Assembly (NCBI RefSeq): GCF_002865645.1
Contig: NW_020194589.1
Location: forward strand, 2,889,750 to 2,953,749
Length of the DNA stretch: 64,000 bases
Origin: Hyaloscypha bicolor E
Taxonomy: Eukaryota; Ascomycota; Leotiomycetes; Helotiales; Hyaloscyphaceae
Reading direction: 5' to 3'
Within the stretch, counting starts at the first letter, position 1, and each line of letters opens with the position of its first letter. A model generated the notes under the pieces. It was not told where the DNA came from and did not search any database. It saw nothing but the letters and a program-made list of their open reading frames with translations. A program made the translations under genes and the position numbers. Of the stretch, positions 43,407 through 54,616 are shown one piece after another.

Positions 43407-44758
43407 ATGATGTCGTTACCTCCTGCCTTTAAGAGGCTTCCTATTCGACCCGGCAACCCCTCTGTCGCTGTACATCGTTTATTACGCAGCAAAACTCTTG
43501 CCTGTAGTGTCTTGCTCTTCATACTCTGGGCTGGTTACCTCTTCTACCCATCGATGAGGAATCGCGTCGTGGGACAAGTCGGCGGGAACCACCCGCAAGA
43601 GGCCATTTCTGCTGAAGATTTCGTCTCTGCGGCAATACAGACCGCGCTTGGTTCATACGATGCAGAGCCCGTCCATCAATATTGCACTCACGATAACTGG
43701 AATACGAGTATCGTCGTGAACTGCGACCGCATTTTTGGTGGCATAGGTAAGCAAATCCGTTCTTCAGAATGCTTTCTTCACAACTGAACCTCTCAGGGAA
43801 CACTCGACAAAGGATCCTGACGTGTTTGCGCCATGCTATGCATGAAGGTTTTAGTTTCATCGTCCCAACAATTTCACTTCGTTCAAATGATGATCTGAGT
43901 TTGCTTGAATCAGACGGAGACACCAGCCTAGAGTACACCTTCAACCGGGAGCTTTTTGTATCTCGCCTCACCGCTGCATGCCCCCAAATGGTCATTTATG
44001 ATAACGTCGGGAATGCCACCAAGCCCGAACTCGAGATCCTTCACTATCCTACAAGAATAGGGCAATTGTGTGTGCTCCCTCCAAATGTCAACGCATGGCT
44101 AACTTCACATAGAAGGATCTGTGACGACCCAGCAGGCTTCGCCACTAATTTTGGCTCACTCCTCACATTTCCAGCATCCATCTACTACCTCGCCTTCTCT
44201 GTGCTCCATACCCTAAATGAGCGATACAATCTATCCATCTCCCCATTCGCGCTCTCCTCCCCCGCCCCTTATATGGGAGTCCACCTCCGCACCTCCGAAG
44301 ATGCCATCAAAGCAGGCTGGTCCTCTTACGAAGTTCAGAGCAAGCACTACCTCTCTCTCGCCGCCTCGCGTTCCTTCTCAACCATCTACGTCGCTTCTGG
44401 GAACGCGACGTCTATATTCCAGTTCACGATGGAAGCAGCGGCGCTCTCACCGCCTGTTACGATCGTCACAAAAGAGGATCTCTTATCTGCGGACGAGCTG
44501 ATGGAATTGAGAGCTTTGACTTGGGATCAGGCTGCATTGATTGATTATATTGTGTTGGAGAGTGCGGGATATTTTGCAGGCTTGGTAGAGAGCTCGTTCA
44601 CTTGGAATGTGGCGATGAAGAGGGCGGCTACTAGAGGCAGGGAAGGTGCTGTTTGTGGAGAGCCGCATGAGGCTGGAGAGGGGATTGCATGGTGGGATGA
44701 GTGGTCGGAGATTATGGGGGTTGATCCGAGTGAGTTTAGGGGGAAACTTTGGCCTTGA
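43407..44758 (+). CDS. type II membrane protein, O-fucosyltransferase-like
   Basis: Exons 43407-43746 and 43797-44758 give 433 residues. A single N-terminal transmembrane segment (LACSVLLFILWAGYLFY at about 31-47) after a basic cytosolic tail predicts a Golgi/ER type II protein. The luminal domain begins RIFGGIGNTRQRILTCLRHA, then FSFIVPTISLRSNDD, and has the conserved MGVHLRTSEDAIKAGW with Arg. ALIDYIVLESAGYFAGLVES follows near the end. This pattern is that of the GDP-fucose protein O-fucosyltransferase-like family of ascomycetes. The acceptor is unknown, and GDP-fucose itself is uncertain as donor in fungi. Confidence 0.75.
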
Positions 44759-45259
44759 ACTTGGGATAAGAAAATTGTATATTAGGATAGCACATAGAAT
44801 TCAATTTAATAGATCCAATAGTCGGTATTGGGGGGGAGCGGGAGGGGTTCACTCCAAAACTCCTTCCACTTGCTCTTTCCAACATGAAGCGCAATATTCT
44901 CACCCTCCGCAACGTTCAGGGCAAACTTCTGAGAGTTCTCAATTCAGTAAAACACTACCTTCCCCCGTAGGTGGAGGCGGACGTGCTTCGAGTTCTTCAT
45001 TCTTTCCGCCACGTACAAAGAAATTTTCTTGGAACCTTAACATCGAGGAGCCTTTGCCTCGAGGCAATCCATAACCTCGAAAGCAATCTTCTCAGATATC
45101 CAACTTCAACAGATTAGGTGGCAGCGGACGCTCTTTTAGAACATCTTTCTTTCTGCAACGTTCCCCCCAACCTAGCCGCCGACAAAGGCCACCAAGCATT
45201 CAAACCTCTCTCCCTCTTAAAGTCCTGCGAGGAGCAAAAAATCATTCCCGAGCACTTGA
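44759..45259. other. intergenic, possible upstream exons
   Basis: A 501-bp stretch. A short frame starts at 44884 (MKRNILTLRNVQGKLLRVLN) and could be a first exon for the Cys-rich frame downstream, but no convincing splice path joins them. A G-rich run lies at 44828-44848. Otherwise nothing was recognised. Confidence 0.35.
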
Positions 45260-45619
45260 TCCCAACGGAGTTTCCCCTCTAGCCACACGCAAAATGCTTC
45301 GAGACTCAAAGCATTCTCCGCCAACAAATGGTTCCAATATCCCTCAACCAGACCCAGCCCCGTCGAGAGACGGTGCTCGTGCGGTTCGGATCTCGGAACG
45401 AACCCTGATTGCGGCCCTTGTTGGGCGAATCGCCGGGAATTTGAGCAACTTAGCCAGTCACGCAGCGTGGCCGCCCCTCAGGATCCGACGTGTAGCTTGT
45501 GCGGTACCGACGTCGATGTCCTGAAAGGTAAAAACCGTTGCAGGAAATGCTACCACAAATACGAATCACCCGTAGACTTCCTTTTTGGCAGAGCTCATGC
45601 ACCGTCGGGGAAGAAGTGA
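45260..45619 (+). CDS. Cys-rich exon or remnant with two zinc-finger-like motifs
   Basis: A 119-codon open stretch ends at the TGA 45617-45619 and has no methionine. It codes for two Cys pairs of pairs: RRCSCGSDLGTNPDCGPCW and TCSLCGTDVDVL followed by GKNRCRKCYHKYES. Each could bind zinc (CxC with CxxC, and CxxC with CxxC). It must be either the last exon of a spliced gene whose 5' exons I cannot place (an acceptor at CTCTAG, ending 45282, is possible) or a pseudogene. An overlapping ATG-initiated frame (45294-45524) is in another phase and has no motif. Function is unknown. Confidence 0.35.
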   Translation, partial: SQRSFPSSHTQNASRLKAFSANKWFQYPSTRPSPVERRCSCGSDLGTNPDCGPCWANRREFEQLSQSRSVAAPQDPTCSLCGTDVDVLKGKNRCRKCYHKYESPVDFLFGRAHAPSGKK

Positions 45620-45969
45620 TGTTTGACGTTCAAGGTACAGTGTGGAGGTTGTGTCATTGTGTGTTGTATCACTAAGTTCATGCCTGGAGAGAATGATAGC
45701 TGGCGTTGAAAAGACCCTTAGCAGTACGAACATTAGAGTCAACGTAGTTGGAGCTTTGGTTTGTGGATTGGGAGAGCTTGCTCGTTCGCACTCGGGAGAT
45801 AGTATGATCTGTACAGTACAAGTGCGGGGCTGTACAACTGGATCTGAGAAAAGTGATTCTCGTTGCGTTTGCGGTAGGAGAATGCATTGTACCATAGATG
45901 CGATGAACTTTAGGATCTTCAGACGAATTCGTTGATTTTCAACATTATTCTGCAAGGACCTTGTTCTCA
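45620..45969. other. intergenic, nothing recognised
   Basis: A 350-bp gap before the 3' end of the RraA-fold gene. A short CTGTACAGTACA stretch near 45809 echoes the palindrome at 42095. There is no gene. Confidence 0.4.
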
Positions 45970-46973
45970 TTATGCTCCTCTATGTTTCTTAAACGCTTCC
46001 TGGACAGTCACCCCTTGGGCAACATCTTCCTTGACATGATCATCTGCTCCAACAAGACCAGGTAGCATCTCGATTACCTTGCCAACATTGTCCCGAGGGA
46101 TGATCACAACACCATTTGTGGCATCGCTAAATACTAGATCCCCGGGCTCGACGATGGTGCCATCGATATCGAGAGGTATTTGAACAGCGTGGGGTTTAGC
46201 CTCCAGACCTGTTCCCACGATGGAAGTTGATTTTGCCCATATCTGATGGCTTCATCAGCTGATGCTCCAAGAAGTCTCCCAAAGAAATAACTCAACAAGC
46301 ATGCACAAATCATTAAGCATAAGCATAAGTATTGTGACCGAATTGCAAGAGCACCAAATGAATGATAGGAGGGTATGAAAAAGAGTGCAAAACTCAGAAT
46401 ACGCACCGGCAGCCCGGTCTCCTTCAGTTCGACCAAATCCCTCACCCTCCCATTCACAACCACACCCCTCGCACCTAAAACTTTCATCCTCAACGCCATA
46501 ATCCCACCAATAATAGCGCATTTCTGACCCTCAGGCTGCTTCATAACCACAATCGTCTCCGGCTGCGTGAGGTCAACCCAATGCTTGCCCGCCGGGATAT
46601 TTGCTTCCGGCACATCTGAGGCATTGCTTTCGTGTTTTGAAGCAAAGATGACGGTGGATGCTGGTGCTATTGTGATTTCTGTTTTGATGGATGATGTGTG
46701 TGGTGCGAAGAGGTGGAGATCAGAGAGGAAACCGGCATTGGGGACTTTGAGCTTTAGGAGCGCATCGGCTATGTCACAGGCTGTGTATTCTTGTAAAGCT
46801 TGAAGTTGCTCTTTGGTTGCTCCGGATGTGGAAGCCATCATCCGTCTTGAGGTTGAGGCGGTCGTGCTGCCTGGGGTCAAATAGGGGTAGCGAGCGAGTC
46901 TTGCCGACAAGCACGATGGAAGATTTGAGCGAGGACAAGGTAAAAGTTTGTTATACAGGAGAAATGGCTTCAT
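45970..46973 (-). CDS. RraA/HMG-aldolase-fold protein, probably mitochondrial
   Basis: Exons 46973-46407 and 46242-45970 give 279 residues. Residues about 48-279 match the RraA-like family: YTACDIADALLKLKVPNAGF, CAIIGGIMALRMKVLGARGV, VVNGRVRDLVEL, then across the intron IWAKSTSIVGTG, GDLVFSDATNGVVIIPRDNV. The metal-site Asp of NGRVRDL is present. Family members are 4-hydroxy-4-methyl-2-oxoglutarate/oxaloacetate aldolases or, in bacteria, RNase E regulators; with no RNase E in fungi an aldolase or decarboxylase is likelier. The N-terminus (MKPFLLYNKLLPCPRSN, then SARLARYPYL) is basic and lacks acids, like a mitochondrial presequence. Confidence 0.85.
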
Positions 46974-48090
46974 TGCCAATCGCTAAGGAGTTGATTTGGA
47001 TCATGACTTCGATAATCTAATGACCTCGGTCAAAGTTAAGGGCGGCTGCTTTAAGATCCGGAGGAGGGGTAAAAAGCAGCGTCATCTCTAGGTTATCAGA
47101 TTTGATCGAAAATCCCGAGCTCCGCCCAGTTGCATTCGACGTATCAAGTTTTCAAGATGATCGTATTTCATCTTCTCGGTCTCCTTAAAGCTGAAGGAAT
47201 ATTCAGGTCAAGGCAACTCAACGAGAACTCGTTGATATGTAGCTTTATCTTGGGTGTCAAGATTTTCATTTTCAATGTAAGCCTCCTATCTCTTCGCCCA
47301 GGCCGGATAAGCATGCAGGCAGTTCAAATCTGCCAGTGAGAGCTCTATGAAAGCTCTGATCGAGCTTCGTGCAAGGATCTCCCGGACTTTCTGCATCTTA
47401 TGCAAGCTCTCCGATAGGGAAGTGCAGAAAGAACGCCATCCTGCTGCTTCTTGATCCAGGATGTGAACTGGTAGAGTTGCAGGACTCGGCTAGAGATTTT
47501 TTCCATTCGCATATTGACTTTTCCGCTGATCTCCAAGTGATCGGTTGTGTGGTGATTCACAGGTGCCGAGTGGTGAGCAGTGCAGGTGGCCAGATGACGA
47601 ATGCTGGTCACTTGCGGGACTGCCCGCAGCTCAAAACTTTTTGGTCTCTGCTATGGTTGTTTGCGCGCCTCTCGCGCTCGGAGAAAGGTATCGAGAAGCA
47701 GAACTGCTCCAGACACCTTCATAATCGACCCCACTATCACTCTTATTAGCAACGGTCCTCGAGTCCCGGCTGTTCCGCTGCTTGATCTGTAAAAGGCCAA
47801 CTAATCTTGGGCTCCAAGCCACCAGCTCTCTGCCCCGCCATCACACGGGCAATCTTCTTCAACCATCCCACCTTCCCGCGCTCAGGTCTACGAAATTCTT
47901 CAAGGCACCCTATCTGCAGCCTTCCACACTCTTTATCATTCGCAGAATTCTAGTCGAGTTCCCTGCTCACTGCAGAAAGGATCGGTGCTGCCTACCACCG
48001 ACGGAATCAACCAAGCTCTGGCCCACCACCTTGCATACCTAGCTTCTTCTCCTCGCGTCTGCCGTAAAGGCAGAAAGTTGCAGGAACAAG
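46974..48090. other. divergent intergenic region, RraA-fold and WBP2-like genes
   Basis: A 1.1-kb region between divergent starts. The plus-strand frame 47369-47749 and the minus frame 47345-47611 overlap and have no domain. The CT-rich stretch 47820-48060 fits the WBP2-like gene's promoter and leader. No repeat was recognised. Confidence 0.4.
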
Positions 48091-49076
48091 ATGTCAATAA
48101 AGTGAGCTCTGCTTCCCCTGCTTCTGTTCTGCTTCACGTCAAGCTTCTTTGTTGCATACCACACTCTTGTTCTAGGGTGACCACCCATGTTCCCGCCATG
48201 TATGGATTCCATCAGGAACAACATTTCTATACCTTGCAGTTGGCCAAGCAGAAGGAGCTAAAATCTACTGATAGCTGGGTTATGACATCGCCCAACGAGG
48301 CGGGCTTTGTCAAACTCCCGAACGAACGAATCCTCTTCACATCTCCTCCGCGAACGCATCTACAAATATCCACGCCGAACACGTATCCCGGGACGGAGCC
48401 TTTCTCCGCTAAGAGCGATGCCGGAGTTGTGTATATCACAAATCAACGAGTAAGGAAAGCTTTCAGAGACCGTGGGCTTCGACTGACGACGTTGTAGATA
48501 GTCTACCTACCTTCGACCTCCACCCCCGAGCTCCAATCCTTCTCCGCACCCATACTCAACCTCCAAGATACCTACGTGCGAGCACCATTCTTTGGTGCCA
48601 ATTACTGGGTCGCACTCTGCAAGCCAGTCCCAGGAGGTGGCATCCCACCCAATAACGCAGCTGTCGAGCTACGATTTACATTCCGAGAGGGAGGAGCCTT
48701 CGATTTCCACTCGACCTTCGAGCAAATAAAGGAGCGGTTACACCATGCATACACAATGGCGCGAGAAAGCGGAAGACAGAATGTCGTGGACGTCGACTTA
48801 GAGCAGCTGCCAGCCTATGAGCCGGCCCAGGAGGTGGAGAGCGAGGATGAGGGGCCAAGGATACTGAGTCCGATTCCAACAAGACCTCAGGCCAGAGACA
48901 GTGGCGCCGCTGATGCGTTCCAAAATCGGACAGAGACCTCACCGCCGAATTTCACCGCCCCCGATGAACCACCACCCGGGTACGAAGAGGCGCAGGTGCA
49001 GGCTGTTGGCATCGAGTTGGACCAGAGGTTGCGAGAAGCCGCAGAGAGGCAGCGGGATAGTGACGCAAGCCCTTGA
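48091..49076 (+). CDS. WBP2-like GRAM-domain protein with PPxY motif
   Basis: Exons 48091-48101, 48275-48449 and 48498-49076 give 254 residues. The first coding exon is 11 nt (ATGTCAATAAA); its junction yields MSINWVMTSPNEAG, the conserved start of WBP2 proteins. The GRAM/PH-like domain follows: KLPNERILFTSPPRTHLQIS, DAGVVYITNQRIVYLPST, LQSFSAPILNLQDTYVRAPF, FFGANYWVALCKPVPGG and LRFTFREGGAFDFHSTFEQI. The C-terminal part is acidic and Pro-rich with LEQLPAYEP and the WW-binding sequence EPPPGYEEAQ. PPxY motifs in fungi usually dock Rsp5-type ubiquitin ligases, so an adaptor role is plausible. The protein appears intact. Confidence 0.88.
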
Positions 49077-49518
49077 TTAGCGTTGCAGATCAATCTCGAT
49101 TGAAGATAGATATTCTTTGGAAGGGTTTTAGGGATGGAAAAAGGCGTAATATCTCTGGCGAGAATGGGTTGCTCATTGATGGCATTGGCGCAGGGTGTTG
49201 AGAAGTGATAATTTTGACTGGAAGATGAGATAGACCATGCTCAGTACTCATAGATCTTTGAATGCCAAAGTCATTCCCCCACCGCACACCCCTTGACAAA
49301 ACTCATCATGAAATCCATGCCTCAGAAAAGTAGAATGGAAAAAGCAAGGACGAATCACGTGCATCCTAGCTCAAAATCCATCAACCAATCAAACACCCTC
49401 AATTCCAAGCTTCCTCAAAATCGGCTCGCCAACGAGGATCTTTCCACTTCTTCCCGACTCATCACGACTTGAACATCTTCGCCCATTGAGCAGCCAATCC
49501 ATTGGATAAGTGATCAAG
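49077..49518. other. intergenic, QCR6 promoter
   Basis: A 442-bp gap between same-strand genes containing the WBP2-like 3' end and the QCR6 promoter. Nothing else was recognised. Confidence 0.45.
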
Positions 49519-50665
49519 ATGGGTTTCTTTGATAGCATAAGCGATATGCTGGAGGCAGCGCTGCCATGGAGCACGGCGGAGGCTGATGCTCCTGCGGCGA
49601 AGGAGGAGGAAACCCAGGTGGGTGCTTTCTTCCTTATTTGACCGGACTGGCAGAGGGGTGCGAGGAGGTGGAGAGGGGAATCGAGTGGCGGGAGGTGCAT
49701 TGGGTGTTGGGGAGCGATGAGAGGGTGGATAGTGGTGGTGATGGGGAGTGCGGAATCTACGGAGGTGTTTACGGCTCCCTTGAGTGATGGGAGGAGCGAA
49801 GAGATCTACGGAACCTGTGCTAATGTGCTTCGTGGAACAGGACGAAGAATCATCCGACAAGAACGAAGATGAGGGATCTGAAGACAAGGAGGAGCCTGAG
49901 GAGGAAGAGGAGGAGGAGGAGGAAGAGTTGGAAGATCCTAAGGAGAAGTTTGAGGAGGGTAAGTGCATATATTTCTCAACTATCCAGGTTTGTTTCCACA
50001 TCTGGAATTAAGGGTGGATATACGGTCAACTCCTTTGTTGCGGTGGCTTCTGTCCGAGGTGTGTTGGGTAGGGTGGGGAGAGGAATAATATAACTATCCG
50101 GCAATGAGGCAATGTTGCAAGCGCAAGTTGCTATCTAAATGGTATATATCTGGATCTAACGCTGGATGCTGCATGAAATCTGGTCAATTTGATGCCTCTG
50201 GTGGATAGTCTCGAGATGAAGTAGACGGGGCGAGCAGGATGAATGTTCACTTGGGGAACGAGGCAATGTTGCAAGTGCAAGCTGCTATTGAAGACTTCGA
50301 AGCATGGCTTTCTCTCCATGCTCTTTTTGCTTGTGGAATTTTAAACTCTGGAGGATATCTCCATTCGACTCTGGCTTGTTACACGAATAGCTACATGAAC
50401 CTTGCTAATATTGTTTCACAGAATGCAAGGAATCCAAGGTCTGCTCCCCAGCAAAGCACCACTTCGACGAGTGCGTTGAGCGTGTCACTGGTGCAGACCA
50501 CGGAAAGCCAGTGGACAAGAAGCATCCCGATGAAGACTGCGTTGAAGAATGTAAGTCTAAATAAATGCTCCTATCTTGGACTGATGCTAATAACCCACAG
50601 TCTTCCACCTTGCTCACTGCGCAAGCACCTGCGCCGCACCAAAGCTATGGAACGCTCTTAAGTAG
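49519..50665 (+). CDS. QCR6: ubiquinol-cytochrome c reductase hinge protein (complex III subunit 6)
   Basis: Exons 49519-49617, 49841-49958, 50422-50550 and 50601-50665 give 136 residues. Qcr6 is the acidic hinge protein of the mitochondrial bc1 complex and assists cytochrome c docking to cytochrome c1. The sequence shows MGFFDSISDMLEAALPW, then an acidic run of Glu/Asp (residues about 34-65). The conserved cysteine scaffold follows: ECKESKVCSPAKHHFDECVE, HPDEDCVEEFFHLAHC and ASTCAAPKLWNALK. Two introns are long for this locus (223 and 463 bp); the second holds a 32-bp near-perfect direct repeat. Confidence 0.94.
50103..50288. repeat. 32-bp direct repeat pair inside QCR6 intron 2
   Basis: The unit AAYGAGGCAATGTTGCAAGY, continuing GCAAGYTGCTAT, occurs at 50103-50134 and 50257-50288. 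The copies differ at three positions, all C/T transitions. The intervening 122 bp have no coding potential. The pair lies within an unusually long intron. Confidence 0.75.
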
Positions 50666-51320
50666 AGGTTTCAACTACTTCGATCGACAATTTCGCCTCG
50701 AGATGTTTGCATGACATAGATGATGGGGGAGATGGGATGGTGGAAAGGAGACGCCTGTAGATATCTTACCCGCATCACCTGTTTTGTACTTCGGCAGCAG
50801 GCTCGTCCTGTGAGCGGTATGTACTGTAGTATAGGAAATCCATAGACCAGCAGCCTATCTTTGTTCCGTGAGTGAAGTTAGGGACCTACTATGGCAGATC
50901 GCAAGGGCCAACATCAAGAAAGGCTTCTTTATCTTGCATTGCGAAGCCTCGGACTTTCACAAGATAAACTTTCAGGAAGCTGGCCCACGGAATCTCTTCT
51001 GTGGCACGATTTCCTGCGATGTTGCGGCGGTGTCTTGATGGGGATCAGCAGATCGGGGCCTTTGCCTATTTTGAACACACACCCCGGCAATTCCCCAACC
51101 CTCCCAAACCCTATCCTCAGCTGGCAGTTCCCCTCTTTTGATTGCGAATGAGGCATATAATGGATCAAGGGGCCGCTGTTCTCTATACATTCGAATCGAC
51201 TAAGCTTGAAGTCGAGGAAACTTTCGAGTTTCGACCCAACTGTGGCACTTGGGACTAAGCGGTATCATAGGCGACGCCTTATTGACGCGAGGGTCTAATT
51301 ACAAAGGTACCTAATTTAAG
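50666..51320. other. intergenic, transporter promoter
   Basis: A 655-bp gap. Overlapping frames on both strands at 50891-51190 have no domain. No repeat was recognised. Confidence 0.4.
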
Positions 51321-53233
51321 ATGGCGCCGCCTCCGGAAAGATCAGGGGATGCGCACGCGACGGAGAAACACCAAGACATCCAGCTGCGAGGCGCGCCGAA
51401 CAACGACAAGACAGAGCCTCTTGCCAATGAAAAGCCGGCTCCTGAACCTGTACCTGGAGGATTCTCCTTTCTCCGAACGATGAAGATGAGAGGTTTGAAG
51501 AGCCGTGGGAATGGGAGCGCTGCATCAGCACCTTCGGCCGGCAGCAACGTGAGCAACGGCAACGGCAGTGGCATCGACAGCAAGAATAATGACGAACTCA
51601 AGGCCACGCAATCCAATGGCAGTGGTGACGGACCTGATAGAATTGGAGAGGTCGAAGCCTTGCATGAAGTGCGCAGTGACGATGAGCTGTTAGGTGATGA
51701 TGAACGAGGCTCGACAACGCAACCCGGAGGAGCTCAAGAGGGCGGAAACAATAGCACGGGAGTTGCTGACGCGATGGGAGGACGAGTATATAAGGTTTAC
51801 AAGAGGCGCTGGTTCGGCCTCGTCCAGTTGGCGTTGCTGAACATCATTGTCAGCTGGGATGTGAGTAGTCTATTGAAGTCCAGCCAGCCCCAGAATGACA
51901 CTAATGCATTGCGTAGTGGCTCTCTTTCTCTGCCAACTCCACGACGACGTCCCAATACTACAATGTAACCCCATCGGATATCAATTGGCTGAGCACAGCC
52001 TTTCTCTTCGCCTTCTGCGTTGCGACCCCGCTTGTGATTTACACCCTGCATCATGGGGGACCAAAACCGTCGATCATCACAGCCTCAGTTCTCATCCTGT
52101 TGGGCAACTGGATCAGATATGGTGCCACGAAGGCAGGTCCCCATGGAAATTTTGGGGGAGTGATGTTTGGTCAGATCTTGACGGGCTTGGCCCAGCCATT
52201 CGTCCTTGCTGCTCCCACGAGGTACTCAGATTTATGGTTCACGAATAGTGGAAGAGTTGCGGCTACAGCTGTTATGAGCTTGGCCAATCCATTTGGTGGT
52301 GCTTTGGCACAACTTATTGACCCTTCTTGGGCTGGAAAACCTGAAGACATTCCAAATATGGTGTTATACATTGCGATCATTGTAGGCAACCCCAAGTCCT
52401 TAGCTGTTCTTTTGTGCTGACCTCTTCAGTCTTCTGTTGCATCAATACCCTCGTTCTTTATCCCAGCCGCGCCACCAACTCCATGTTCCCCATCTGGACA
52501 TGAAGAGAAGCAAGCTCTTGGCCCTTCACTAAAGTTCCTCTTTACCTGCCCGGAGTTTTACATGATCATGGTCCCTTTCACCGTCTATGTGGGGCTTTTC
52601 AATAGCATCTCGTCCCTCATCAACCAGCTCCTCCAGCCTTATTCATTCACCGAGACCCAAGCTGGAATTGCGGGAGCCTTACTGATCGTCGTTGGTCTCG
52701 TTACCGCTGCTATCACGTCTCCGATCATTGACAAGACCAAAACCTTCCTCTTCGCCATCAAGTTACAGGTTCCCATCGTTGCGATATCCTACCTAGCCTT
52801 CACATGGGCTCCGCAGACCAGGAATATTGCTGCTCCATACGCCATCTTATCAGTTTTAGGAGCGGCATCATTCAGTCTTGTACCAGTCGTTCTGGAATAT
52901 CTGATCGAGTTGACGCATCCTGTGTCTCCAGAAGTCACTAGCACAATATGCTGGAGCGGTGGCCAACTTCTTGGTGGAATCTTCATTCTGGTTTCGAATG
53001 CTTTGCGTGACCCTGGACCCAATGACGGCTCGCTTGATGATCATACCAACCGACCCCCAGGAAATATGTGGAGGGCTTTGATCTTCCAAACAGTTATTGC
53101 CATGGTCGTGATTCCTCTCCCACTTGCATTGGGGTGCTGTGGGAGGGACAGAAAGGTCCGAATGCGGAGAGTCGAAGCCGACAAAGAGGCTAACGATGCG
53201 AGGGATGTAGAGCGTGGAGTCGTTGTACCTTGA
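51321..53233 (+). CDS. major facilitator transporter, SLC49/FLVCR-like
   Basis: Exons 51321-51860, 51917-52381 and 52430-53233 give 602 residues; introns are 56 and 48 bp. A hydrophilic, Ser/Gly/Asn-rich N-terminal tail of about 160 residues precedes the first membrane helix (YKRRWFGLVQLALLNIIVSW, continuing DWLSFS across the intron). At least eleven further hydrophobic segments follow, including AFLFAFCVATPLVIY and FMSLANPFGG-type loops (VMSLANPFGGALAQLIDP). KTKTFLFAIKLQVPIVAISY and SGGQLLGGIFILVSNA also occur. The pattern fits SLC49 transporters (haem or choline/ethanolamine in animals, Dsc-type in fungi); the substrate here is unknown. The long tail is an oddity of the fungal group. Confidence 0.83.
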
Positions 53234-53506
53234 GTCATTTATTGCATATCTACTGTAGATATTCTTTTTGGGGGATCGTTCGCCATATATACTGGCCAAT
53301 TTACATCATATACAGTAATCACAGCCGAAGTTTCTTCAAAAATCGCCGTCGTTTCCTAGCCATTCAAACGTCCTGGTCCCAAGTGATACCAGGGTTCTAT
53401 AAGTGTCTACTACAATCTATTCACGCTCATTAGCCAAGTGACAGTACAGTCTACAGTTTTCTAATCTAGAAGTGCTTAAAAGCCTCCAAAACTCCGACTT
53501 CTTTCC

Positions 53507-54616
53507 ATGCTTTCTTCCGACTTCATCACATCATCTGAAAAAGAATACTGCCATACTATGGATACATCTCAACCATTATCACGGACAGATTCCCCACCAC
53601 GTTGCCCAATATGTCTCGAGTGCCACTCTGCAGACACAGCCGTCCTGATCCCCTGTGGCCACAAGTACGACGTCGACTGCATATCGGTTCAGTTGAAGCT
53701 GCTTGGCGAACAAAGCAGACAGTGCCCCATGTGCAGAGCCAAACTTGAAGCGGTGAAATATGCTTTCACGCCAGATGGAATGTATAAAATACATATTCCC
53801 GGGAAGGGAGAACAGGATACCGACCCTTTCCTGCGAGATGACGAGATTATCCCACCTTGTGCTTCCGAGCGGGAAAGGAGGCGGAAGATCGAGCTGCGAA
53901 GACTCAGAACCCTCGAAGACATCTCCCCGATAATCTTCAGTTTCCCTCATGGAGAGGCCGTTGCAGTCGAAGGCGATCTCATTATTGCCATCAACCGTGA
54001 ACTAACCTTATTCTTAATGCAAGAACATGGGGTTGGAACACAGTGCACCTCCGTGCGAAAGTTGAACTTCAGAACCTTTCGCAGCCTTCCTGTGCCTTTT
54101 CCCGACGACCAAATATTCGAACCTGAAAAGATCGCTAGAGCGCGGGAAGATATCATAAAGTGTCTGGGCAGCTTGGGAAGCATGAGGTTGTTCTCGGGAA
54201 CTCAGATAGATGGCCCGCAGTACGAGGTCAAGTGCGATGACCGCGGCTTGAAGGCTATGGTTATGCGAGGTTTGGTAGTACAACGGATGTTGGGGGAGAA
54301 GGATATCACGATCCAGGAGTCGTTGACGATAACTGAGGAGTTTTTGATGGAGGAACTAGGGGAAGAGGAGTTGAGAGAGGAAGTGGTGAGAGGTATCGCC
54401 AAGGAGGAGAGGGAGAAAGAGGTCAGGATGGCGAGACAGGAGATGCAGGGGGTTATCGAGCATTTTGAGGGGATGGGGTATATTAGAGAGCATTGGAGGT
54501 CGTTGGATAGAGGGAGTACAGGTATTCTGGAGGTGGTAGGGGATGGTGAAATGGAGTGTGAGTATTGTGATGAGAGGCATCGGAATGGGGATTGCATTTT
54601 GCCTAATAGAGGCTAG
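53507..54616 (+). CDS. RING-finger protein with C-terminal CCHC zinc knuckle
   Basis: One exon of 369 residues; an in-frame ATG at 53558 is an alternative start. The RING reads CPICLECHSA, then IPCGHKYDVDCIS and RQCPMCRAKL, with Asp in place of the fifth Cys, as in several RING variants. A helical, charged middle contains SPIIFSFPHG and the acidic ITEEFLMEELGEEELREEV. The last residues MECEYCDERHRNGDCILP fit a CX2CX4HX4C knuckle. Probably an E3 ubiquitin ligase or RNA-linked RING protein; no substrate can be named. A broken relative lies 0.46 kb downstream. Confidence 0.82.
   Translation: MLSSDFITSSEKEYCHTMDTSQPLSRTDSPPRCPICLECHSADTAVLIPCGHKYDVDCISVQLKLLGEQSRQCPMCRAKLEAVKYAFTPDGMYKIHIPGKGEQDTDPFLRDDEIIPPCASERERRRKIELRRLRTLEDISPIIFSFPHGEAVAVEGDLIIAINRELTLFLMQEHGVGTQCTSVRKLNFRTFRSLPVPFPDDQIFEPEKIARAREDIIKCLGSLGSMRLFSGTQIDGPQYEVKCDDRGLKAMVMRGLVVQRMLGEKDITIQESLTITEEFLMEELGEEELREEVVRGIAKEEREKEVRMARQEMQGVIEHFEGMGYIREHWRSLDRGSTGILEVVGDGEMECEYCDERHRNGDCILPNRG

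Noticed and set aside
49618..49840. Extra QCR6 exon or alternative frame in intron 1
   Set aside because: Removing the whole 223 bp restores a normal acidic hinge protein; the open frame through it is unlike the family.
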